Part shown: piece after piece, positions 9,799 to 18,227 of the stretch
How positions within the stretch are numbered: the stretch's first letter is position 1
Layout: each line of letters starts with the position of its first letter
NCBI GenBank assembly: GCA_023897205.1
Contig: JAHWDD010000003.1
Span: 1,181,665-1,245,664 of the forward strand
Direction: 5' to 3'
DNA: 64,000 nucleotides
From: Exophiala sp. HKRS030
Lineage: Eukaryota; Ascomycota; Eurotiomycetes; Chaetothyriales; Herpotrichiellaceae
The notes under the pieces: generated by a model
Databases searched by the model: none
What the model saw: the letters and a program-made list of their open reading frames with translations, nothing else
Told to the model about the DNA's origin: nothing
Position numbers and translations under genes: made by a program

Positions 9799-10952
9799 AT
9801 GTCTCTGCCCAAAACGACCGACTCCTGGGTCATCCACAGCACCGAGACTTCCGGTGGCTTCAACAATGTGAAACTCGAAAAGGGCCGGCCGCTTCCAGCA
9901 CTCGGAGAACATGACTGCCTAGTCCAGATCCAGGCCGTTTCTCTAAACTACAGAGACCTCGTGATACCGAAGGTTTGTTTCCCCCCCTTCTGGTTTTATG
10001 AGTACCAAAACCTTCCCCGTCAAAACAAGCACTAGCTCACACCGTTCGTCAGGGCTTGTACCCACTCCCGTTGAACCTCCCGGTGGTGGCGTGTTCGGAC
10101 GGCGCTGGCCGTGTGCTCGCCGTCGGACCCAAAGTCACGCAGTTCGAAAAGGGCGACAAGGTGGCCACCTTGTTCACGTAGGCACACCAGGCCGGACCGA
10201 TCACGGCGGAAATGACCGCCACCACCCTCGGCGGAGCCGTGGACGGCACGCTCACCCAGTACGCCGTCTTTCCCGAGTCGGGTCTCGTCCGGGCACCGTC
10301 GAACCTGACGCCCACGGAGACGGGGACCCTGACCTGCGCGCCCCTGACGGCGTGGAACGCGCTGTACGGCCTCGAGTCCAAGGCGCTGCGGCCGGGCCAG
10401 GTCGTCCTCACGCAGGGGACGGGCGGCGTGTCCCTCGCGGCCATCCAGTTCGCCAAGGCGGCCGGCGCCACCGTCATCGCGACGACGTCGTCCGCGGAAA
10501 AGGCCAAGCGCCTGGAGAAGCTCGGCGCCGACGTCGTCATCAACTACAAGGAGGACCCGAACTGGGGCGAGACGGCCAAGCGGTTGTCCCCGGGAAAGGC
10601 GGGCGTCGACTTCGTGATCGAGGTCGGCGGCCCCGGCACCATGGAGCAGTCCCTCAAGGCCGTCAAGATGGAAGGAATCATCGCCGTGATCGGCTTCCTC
10701 GGCGGGCCCAAGGCTGAGAACGAGCCCAGCCCGCTCGCGGCGTTGGGGGCGGGCTGCATCATCCGCGGCATCCTCATCGGATCCAAGGCACAGATGAACG
10801 CGATGAACAGGGCGATCGAGGCGAACAACATCCGTCCCCTCGTGGACGAAAAGACGTTTTCTTTCGAGAACGCCCTCGAAGCGTACGAGTATCAATGGCA
10901 GCAAAAGCAATTTGGAAAAGTCGTCATTCAATTACCTGGAGCCGGAGCGTAA
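9799..10952 (+). pseudogene. Zinc-less alcohol dehydrogenase/quinone-oxidoreductase-like gene with in-frame TAG
   Basis: Exon 1 is 9799-9972 (58 codons, MSLPKTTDSWVI to NYRDLVIPK) and exon 2 is 10053-10952, phase 0 junction IPK/GLYPLPLNLP. The joined product would be a ~357-codon MDR-superfamily NAD(P)H reductase. It has a GroES-like N-terminal domain, a Rossmann element (VVLTQGTGGVSLAAIQFAK) and an intact C-terminus (KVVIQLPGAGA). Codon 101 is TAG (10179-10181), within VATLFT-stop-AHQAGPITAE, where homologs normally have an uninterrupted TLFN-Q-type stretch; CAG to TAG would explain it. Coding quality on both sides is unchanged, so the lesion is recent, a readthrough site, or a sequence error. 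An ATG at 10212 could give a 246-aa product lacking the N-terminal domain. Confidence 0.75.
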
Positions 10953-11156
10953 AAGAAGGTTCGGGAGAGTTTGCGGTTCGCATCATCTTACCCCTACCGT
11001 ATGTAATGTAGAAACCTATCTTGTGTATATATCTATATACATGACAATACTTTCTCCGACTTGAGCGTTGTGATTCATATCTGGCTCATTTGAGGCGATG
11101 GTCATGGTCATGATGATGATGATGATGATGATGATGATGTCGACGCCTTTTTCAAA
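10953..11156. repeat. Convergent spacer with (ATG)10 microsatellite
   Basis: A perfect run of ten ATG trinucleotides occupies about 11110-11139, between the reductase 3' end and the GST stop. This is a likely length-variable locus in the shared 3' UTR region. Confidence 0.85.
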
Positions 11157-12063
11157 TCAGTAACTGTCCCGATCGAGCCAACCTTTAGCTTCGGCCGCCT
11201 GGTACTGCTTCTTCAGTCGCTCCCCCCCTTCCAAGCTGTAGATTTTCTCGACAGCCCCCAAACCTTTCAACATCCTGAGGAAGGAAATTACGACGAAATC
11301 GGCGTAACACGGGGTTTCGCCCTCGAAAAAGGGTCCGTCGGTCTCGGCCAACATGTCGGCGAGCTCGCGGATGTGAGGTTGGGCGTCCTTGATGCTCTGG
11401 TCGCCCGTCCTGCCGAACTCGTCGAGGGACTTGCCGATCGCCTTTTCGCGGCTGGTGACAAAGTGCTCGACGCTGCGGGGGTTGAGGAAGACCTTGGGCA
11501 CCAGGGGGATGAAGACGGGCCTCATCTTCCCGAGGCAGTTGAGGATGGCGGCGTCGACGGGGGCCTGGTATTTCGAGTCGATGTGCATGGAAGGGGTCGG
11601 GAAGACTCGTTCCAGGGCGTCGGCGATGCGACGTGACTCCATCACGTAACTGCCGTCGGGCATCTTCACCGTCGGCGAAGTATATTTGAATCCCGTCTCG
11701 TTGGGTGGAATGCCACTAATCATCACAGAAGAAAGACATGTGAGTCATTGTCCGTACAAAAAAAGAATGGTCATTACCTTTGGGTACGTAATGACTTACA
11801 ATTTTTCAAACTTGGGTGCTAGGTCAGGGTACTCTGTCCATTCGGTCTTGTACGGGATGTTTTTGTAGTTGAGGTAAAGTCTCGCTACAAGTGATGGTTG
11901 TACGGGTTAGATTCAAGTGATAATGAGCCGTGGTATGACAAGACAGGACGAGGATGATAACCACCAAGTAAACAGGTCAAGACTTACTCTTCCACGGGTT
12001 CAAACTCCATGCTGTCCCTTGTTTCGAAGGTAGGTCGTAAAAGATGACCTGTTGGTCCGACAT
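11157..12063 (-). CDS. Glutathione S-transferase
   Basis: Three exons: 12063-11988, 11884-11800 and 11715-11157; 239 aa. Junctions give WSLNPWK-TRLYLNYKNIPY and APKFEK-FGIPPNETG, all in phase. The N-terminal half is a thioredoxin-like GST_N domain (VIFYDLPSKQGTAWSLNPWK, YKTEWTEYPDL, then the glutathione-contacting YTSPTVKMPDGSYVMES). The C-terminal half is the helical GST_C domain, with an Asp/Glu-rich DMLAETDGPFFEGETPCYADF. It looks like the fungal GST group that includes etherase-like and Ure2-like members; the exact class is unsure. Predicted role: conjugating glutathione to electrophiles in the cytosol. The start MSDQQVIFYDLP is preceded by an A-rich leader. Confidence 0.88.
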
Positions 12064-12971
12064 TTTTTTTTGTTCTGGCTGATGAGTTGAGTTGCCTTGC
12101 CAGAAGGTGTTTGTTTGTTTGTACGAATATAGTTTGTCGAGTTCGAGATTGAGCCTTGACAACAAAATAATAAATCTCGAAGAGAGAAAATTAAAAGATA
12201 GCTGCTTTTATCGAATGTGCCAAAAGAGGTGTTGAACCGATATCTCTTGCCGGTCTGTGAACAATCAACTCGGTGGACATGGGCGCAACCTTTTATGACA
12301 TCGGGGCGGTTGGCTAGACAAGTACCTACTGTACCCATTGTACCCGGACTCCATAGAGTACCCCGAGTCATTTTCAACCCACTTTCGAGTGAAGTACGCC
12401 TGCGAGTCACGAGTTGTTTGCCAATCTTCCCCTACGGGCACCCAGTTCTGATCTCCATATTTTTTTTCCCGAGAGGCCAGATTGGGAAACACGACCAAAA
12501 ACGAATTCTCCATGACCTCGGCAATCCCCCCCCGCATTGCAGAAGAATGCCGACCTGGCCACGGGAAGCCTGTCATTGGTGCTGGGAAGAGGACCGGGAA
12601 GAAAGATAGCAAACATGTAAAGCAGACACAAAAGTGTGACATTTGTCAGCAGGAGCCTTGATAGCGTCCGTAGGTCCGCAGGCGCGTACAGAACTGCAAC
12701 AGAGAAGCGAGGAGGGCACATTGTACTGTTCGGCCTCGGGGAAAAGCAAAATTCACCGATAGGGAAGAAGCTGGTACATTTGTCAAAAACAATTCAGACA
12801 CCTTTGTTACTGTACCAAAATGACAAAAATGACAAAAATTGCTGTCTGGTATAATAACAACAGCTACTCGTACTTGGGTATCCGTATGTTTCACCCTGAT
12901 ACATACATCATCGTTGTCGCACAAAGCCAAAACCAGTTACTGAACTGCCCGTCACTGAACCGCACAATTTC
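12064..12971. other. Intergenic, GST upstream region
   Basis: About 910 bp between the GST start and the 3' end of the His-rich protein gene. Visible items are a poly-T/A tract next to the GST start, a short AAAATGACAAAAATGACAAAAAT direct repeat near 12820-12840, and one TACTCGTAC word at 12865. No coding sequence recognised. Confidence 0.4.
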
Positions 12972-14181
12972 TTAATCTCCAAGACCACGTTTTCCGTCAC
13001 CGTCAGCGTCAATGCGAGGATCTAATCTTTCTCTCAAGGTGGGCTTGGTGTTGGTAGTGCTATTGATGTTGTCGCGACCCATCTTATTAGATCCAACCTC
13101 CTTTCGCTGCAGGTCATCACCGAAACCACCGATGCCGGAATCCCCACGGTGGCGAGACTTCTCAGTGAGGCCACTATCGATGCCAGTGCCAGTGGTTCCC
13201 GCGGTACCAGTTTGGTTGCGCGTGTTAATATCATTGCCCATACCCATGCCAGTGTTGGTGCCAGTATGGTTGCGCGTGTTAATATCATTGCCCATACCCA
13301 TGCCAGTGTTGGTGCCAGTATGGTTGCGAGAGCTAATATCATTGCCCATGCCCATGCCGGTGTTGCCAGTATTGCCAGTATGAGTGCCGGTATGAGTGCC
13401 GGTGCCGCCGACACCAGTGCCCATACCGGTATGAGTGGTGTTCGAGGTGCTAGTGTGATTACCACTCAACGCCTCCTTAGCTTCGAGACCGAGCTTGTCA
13501 AAGGTTGTCGAGAGCTTTTCGTTGTACTTGCGGGGAGGACCATCGTATTCTTCGTGAGCGCCGTGCTTGCCTCCGGTGAGGACACCGCCAGCGGTCTTGA
13601 ACTCCTCCAAGGTCTTCATGGGCAACGCGGACAAACCATGATGCTCGGCAGCGGCGTGGTGGGTTCTGTGTTTGTTAGCCAGGTCCGCCTTTGCAAGGCG
13701 ACTATACTTACTCGTGGACAGGTTTCGTGGTGTGGACAACTTCTGGTTGGATGGTTTCCTTGTGGACGACGGGAATAACAGTCTCGTGGACATGATGGTG
13801 AACGTGCTCACCAGTGACAGAAGGAGCAGCAGCTTGTGTGTGGCGCACCTGCTCGGTCGTCCTGTGGTCTTTGAAATGACCAAGCTCAGCGTTGAGCTTC
13901 ATCTCGGTGTCTTTAGGATTGTCATGGTGATACTCTCGTTCTTCGCCAGGGAGGATGTTGTGGGTGTGCTTCTCGGGCAACCTTTCCTGATGCTGGAGAG
14001 GCTGGACTGTGGTGTGGTAATGGTGTTGATGAACCTCACGGTCGATAGCTTCAGTGGCCTCCTCGTGACGATGTGGTCTAATGGTCTCTCGAGTCACGGC
14101 GGGGTTGACGGTTTCCTCGACGGTGGTGTGGTGGCCCCGATTGCCAGTGATCTTTTGAACGGCTGCTTTGGCTGCTTCCAT
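12972..14181 (-). CDS. His-rich hydrophilic fungal protein with PAVTRE/HHY motif and Gly/Thr/Asn repeats
   Basis: Exons 14181-13712 and 13665-12972, with a 46-nt intron (GTAAGT...ACAG); 387 aa. Residues 27-72 hold PAVTRE, REVHQHHYHTTVQP and LPEKH. A second segment (PSVTGEHVHHHVHETVIPVVH) repeats the theme near residues 118-138. The middle (LPMKTLEEFKTAGGVLTGG) is followed by a low-complexity part rich in Gly, Thr, Met and Asn with 18-residue repeats, and a charged tail with DPRIDADGDGKRG. Similar proteins are annotated only as 'allergen' or hypothetical in fungal genomes, as I recall. No signal peptide, membrane segment or catalytic motif is seen. Its hydrophilic, repetitive nature suggests a disordered, possibly stress-related protein, but that is inference. 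It is divergent from the motif-sharing gene at 16191. Confidence 0.82.
13207..13368 (-). repeat. 54-bp tandem repeat, three copies, coding
   Basis: Three adjoining copies start at about 13207, 13261 and 13315. The first two are nearly identical (one difference seen at the TTTGG/TATGG position); the third has several changes (GCGAGAGCTAATATC versus GCGCGTGTTAATATC). Each encodes 18 residues of the type NHTGTNTGMGMGNDINTR, so copy-number change keeps the frame. Confidence 0.9.
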
Positions 14182-16190
14182 ATTTGCGGACTGTCAGGAT
14201 GAGGAATCGAGCTTCAAAATCTACGATAGAGTCAGGTTGGAAAGGACAAATGAAGAAGGAAGGAAGCTGAGTTCCAGGAACATGATGGGACTATATACAC
14301 CGTCATTGAGCAGTGACCAGCGCAAAGGAGATACATCATCAGGATGTGATATCATGGCCATTTCCTGACTCTGACATAGGTGAGCACAAGTACTCCCCGA
14401 GAGAGCTAACCCGCCCCAGCATTTACGGTAATGCCGTGTGAAGTGATCAACCGCCCAGGTCCCAAAAGGGACTGTCGATCAGATCGAATGACAGAGTCGT
14501 CAATCGAGAGTCGCCCACCGGTATGGGTTTTTGAGCAGGGTGAAGGACAGATATGCATGCACTAGCGTAGTAGGACCGAAGTCTGAAAAAATCCCATGCC
14601 GTGCGTGAGGGCGATGATGTGATTGCCAAATCGAGCCCACACAGACTTATGACAAGTACATGTGCTGTGTCCGGGTCTACGAGAACAACGGGCTGCCGCT
14701 GTACAAGTGCACCGGTTCCCATAGACACAGAATTGGGCGTTCGAATGATCCTGTACTTCGGACAGCTTCGACGACCGGTGTTCAACCAACTTCCCGGCGT
14801 CACCGTGACCACGTCAGCTGAAAAAAGAGACCCCGGATCTCAACTTGCGTCATGAATACTCCATTGAGGTCAATGATGAAAAGTTCCTCCAGTACCATAA
14901 CGATGTAAGTTGAAGGTGTATGTAGGATGGTGGAGATGCAGCGATGAGTTGAAGGGGTGGAGAGGTGGTCAAAGCCTAGAATGTAGTATTTCAGCTAACA
15001 CGGTTGAGATCTGTGACCTAGTAGAGATGGATAAAAAATCATGAAGCTTGTTCGACAAGCCACCAAGACAAATACTTCCGGCCAATCGTTCCGTCCACGC
15101 TCCAGGCAGCGATCATCACGGCTTTTACTCTTCTGTAGACATGGAGCAGGGATTTTCTGGATGATTTTCTGGGGACTTTCCAATTCCTGACCACCACCTC
15201 AATAGCGACTTTTTACGTATATATCCGTTTTCGAACAACCCAGTGGGACAAACAAGGTCAATTATTGTGTATAGCGCAGGGTATTTCGTAGCACGTCTGT
15301 CCTTTTCGTCCTGAGAAAAGAAAAAGGCCAGAGACCCCTTTTCCAGGAGGCGCAATCAAGGTGCGGGACTGGGAAAAAGGCTCGCCACATTACCATCACG
15401 CATAACTCGGTAATAAATCATCTTCTGGTGATGGGTTTCTGGCCTAGAGCTCTAGCGCCTCAATTTCCAGCAAAGATGCCGAGGAGACCAGGGTTCACCA
15501 AGGGTTCGTCAGGGCCTGTATGCCCAATCGCCTAGAAAGTACTCGTGAACTAGGACAGTAGTGGCTCATTTCCCTGCGTGGCCCTTTAGCTGTCTACCAG
15601 ACGTATGGAGTCAAACTACTCGTACGGAGTACTCCCGTACAACTAAAGGTACAATATCTCCCTAGGAACTGCTCCCTATCTCACCACCGTCCAAGCCGAG
15701 ACTCGCTTGCGAGCCCGTAGTCACCTTTCCCACGCAAACCTAAGCCCTTTTCTTTCTGCTCCGTACTAATCGGTAACGTGTTTTCTTCACCTACTCGGTA
15801 CAAGACTCGTGGCATCCAGAATTAGGCCACTAGATTCGCCATTTGCTCGTGGGAGTCTGGGTCAAACCAAGGCGACTAGTATCAGGAGGTAAGCGAAGGC
15901 CACAAACAACCTGGTAGGGCTTCTGGGTGTGTTGTTTTCCTTTTGCGCAATCGTGCCCAGCTAATTCCCACTCTCTCCCCCATCGCTACATTTCCCACGT
16001 TTTTCTGTTTACTCCATGCCGTAGAAAGAGCCATCGGGGAAAAAGTCATGACGGCAGTTCATTGACGCCGAATGGGATTTCGACATCACAAACTTTTTGA
16101 CAGGAAACCTGGCGTGGCACGCGATAACTCGTAATTGGTAAGAAGAAGAAAACCCCATAAAGAGTCCCAAATATCCGCCCGCTATACGTC
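14182..16190. other. Two-kilobase divergent spacer between motif-sharing genes
   Basis: It separates the starts of the two PAVTRE/HHY genes. It contains the TATA-like element at 14292, a TACTCGTAC word at 15617 next to GGAGTACTCCCGTAC (a dyad-rich spot), single CCCCT and AGGGG words, and only short frames with no family features. It may be a long bidirectional regulatory region. Confidence 0.45.
14292..14298 (-). promoter_or_regulatory. TATA-like element upstream of the His-rich protein gene
   Basis: On the minus strand the sequence reads GTGTATATAGTC, about 110 nt before the ATG at 14181. Position and sequence fit a TATA box; no other support. Confidence 0.45.
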
Positions 16191-17411
16191 ATGTCGGCCG
16201 GTCTGAGCGAGACGGCCACTCTCACGTACAACACCGGTCGCAGCAGAGAAGCAAAGAACAGTAGTCGTCAGAGTGCCACTGTCCGTCCACAAAGGTCACG
16301 CCGGTTGCAGAAGCGTTCATCTTCCAATGCCTTGACCGTTTCCTCCTCCTCCACCACGACGACTGGCCCGATGGTGCCAATTACGGTCCAACATCCCGAC
16401 CAAAGCCTCGCAGCCTCGCCTCAGTCACGCAACCAACAAGTCATCCCCCAGCGCTCCTCATCTCTGCGCAAACAACAACGTCCTCCGACCGCCGACGGTG
16501 CGACGACAAGAGCCAGATCCAAGCCGTCTGCCGAACAGCTCGGTGTACGACCGCCATCCAGCGGCGCACAGGACCCAGACCAACAAGACACCGCGGCCGT
16601 TGCGCACGACCAGAAATCTCCGTCACCTCCTCTGCCTCCCTCTACATCGTCTATTACAAGAGACCAATCAGGCCTCCACCCTCCACGGACACCTCGTCAC
16701 GTCCCACTCGCACCATTCGATCCCTCGCCTCTCAACCCTCTCTACCACATTCCTTCTCCGGAAATGTCCAGCGGACCCTTTCAACAACAGCCGACATCTC
16801 CAGCGTCCTCGTCGTCACCGCCGCCACCGCCACCACCACCACCACCAACAACAATAGCCCCCGCGCAACCCACCACCACGAACTCGGACGCGCCCAAAAC
16901 CCAGAAGACCGGCCCTCACCTCGACGAACACACGATACCTACCCTCCCGCGGGGCTTCCGCCCGGGAACGTCCAGCCACCAGACGGACGTCGAGACCGTC
17001 TGGCGGCCGGCCGTGACGCGCGAGCACGTCAAGGAACACACCGTCGAGGTCGTCCAGGAGCGGGTGACGCGCGAGATCCACGTCCACCACTACTACACGC
17101 ACGTCCAGCCCGTCCGGGCCGTCGAGGTCCTCCCCGCGCGGCACTTCATCGTCGACCCCGCGACCGGCCAAAAGGTCGAGATCCCGGCCCCCGAAGGGTG
17201 GGAGATGCCCGCCGACATGCGCCCGCGGAGGCCGGAGGCCGAGGACCTCCTCGAGCCCGTGACCAGACACTACCTCGTCGACGAGGACCACCCGCAAGGC
17301 GTCGCCGAGCCGCCGCCCCGCGACTTCCCCACGCGCAGCCAGTCGGAACTCAACAGGATCGCCAGGGCAAGCCACACGGCCAGGTGGTCGCCTTTTCCAA
17401 AAGTCGACTGA
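16191..17411 (+). CDS. Pro/Ser-rich protein with C-terminal PAVTRE/HHY motif
   Basis: 406 aa, one exon. Residues 1-260 are low complexity: Ser/Arg/Gln/Pro-rich with a run of ten or more prolines near 210-219. The structured-looking part is residues 270-330: PAVTRE at 273-278, REIHVHHYYTHVQP near 294-307, LPARH at 314-318, then FIVDPATGQKVEIPAPEGW. This aligns without gaps to residues 27-72 of the neighbouring His-rich protein at 14181. A second weak unit (LEPVTRHYLVDEDHP) follows. No signal peptide or transmembrane segment is seen. Function unknown. The long antisense frame at 16815-17546 comes from low-complexity codons and is not a gene. The start at 16191 is the first in-frame Met; later starts are possible. 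Confidence 0.75.
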   Translation: MSAGLSETATLTYNTGRSREAKNSSRQSATVRPQRSRRLQKRSSSNALTVSSSSTTTTGPMVPITVQHPDQSLAASPQSRNQQVIPQRSSSLRKQQRPPTADGATTRARSKPSAEQLGVRPPSSGAQDPDQQDTAAVAHDQKSPSPPLPPSTSSITRDQSGLHPPRTPRHVPLAPFDPSPLNPLYHIPSPEMSSGPFQQQPTSPASSSSPPPPPPPPPPTTIAPAQPTTTNSDAPKTQKTGPHLDEHTIPTLPRGFRPGTSSHQTDVETVWRPAVTREHVKEHTVEVVQERVTREIHVHHYYTHVQPVRAVEVLPARHFIVDPATGQKVEIPAPEGWEMPADMRPRRPEAEDLLEPVTRHYLVDEDHPQGVAEPPPRDFPTRSQSELNRIARASHTARWSPFPKVD

Positions 17412-17505
17412 AAAACCCGACGAGCTCGCCGGCGACGGTGGTAACCTCAGGAGAGTTCCCAAGCCCCAAAAGCCAAAAGCCCAAAACCTTGTCAGCAGCA
17501 GCAAT

Positions 17506-17546
<41 letters not shown>
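17506..17546 (+). repeat. (AAC)n microsatellite, about 13.7 units
   Basis: A perfect AAC/CAA run about 95 bp after the stop of the upstream gene. It is probably inside its 3' UTR. Confidence 0.9.
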
Positions 17547-18227
17547 AAAGAAGATACACGAGATTACATGAAACGATACAATCTTTTATCCTCCTGTACC
17601 AGTACTCAAACCATGAATCGCGCCGAGACGGGAAACGCACGTCTTGTAATTGATCACCTACACAACCTCCCGTAACTTACCGAGTAACAACAAACTGTAT
17701 CATACCATCACAGAGAACATACCTACCTGAGTAATTTGTTTTTCAAGGCCGGGGGGTGGCAATAATGGGTTCCTCTTTTTCTGTTTTTGAAGAAACGAAA
17801 GCGAAGGAGTCGGTTTCAAAAGATGGTGTTTTGTCTGTCTGGGATCATTTCCTCCCCCCCATCACACATGTATAATATGTATTTACCAGGTATGTACCTA
17901 GAAAGTGCATGAATCTTTGTAGACGTCCTATCCGTAGCGTCAAAATGTATTCCGGTGGCAGCCGAGTTGTAGCCGGTACACATTACTGTAAAGTCACAAA
18001 TCACATCCAAAGCGCTTGATGGGTCTTTGAAACATGCTTGCAAAAATAGGTTGAAAACAAGAACAAAACAAAAAACGAGACACTATAAAAACTGGGACAA
18101 GATGGACCGACTTCGCGAGTCCAATTGGGTATCTTTCCTGTTCCGACTAACAGCAACACCGCCATCACAGTCACGTCTCTCGCGACTGGTTCAAGAACAA
18201 TCACTTAACCCAGCTCACGCCCTTTTC
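17547..18227. other. Convergent spacer before the RING ligase
   Basis: About 680 bp with poly-A/T stretches and no recognisable gene. The plus-strand frame at 18027-18665 runs antisense into the RING gene and is a shadow. Confidence 0.4.

Noticed and set aside
10178..10190. 13-nt GT...AG segment as an intron that removes the TAG
   Set aside because: Far below workable intron size and removing it shifts the reading frame.
10032..10931. 299-codon minus-strand frame opposite the reductase
   Set aside because: Antisense shadow of a GC-rich conserved coding region; Arg/Gly/Asp-rich composition without motifs.
13207..13368. Regular repeats considered as a CRISPR-like array
   Set aside because: The repeats are contiguous 54-bp units with no spacers and lie in a coding frame of a eukaryotic gene.
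16815..17546. 243-codon minus-strand frame starting with a poly-Leu run
   Set aside because: The poly-Leu comes from the (AAC)n microsatellite; the rest is antisense to the Pro/Ser-rich gene.
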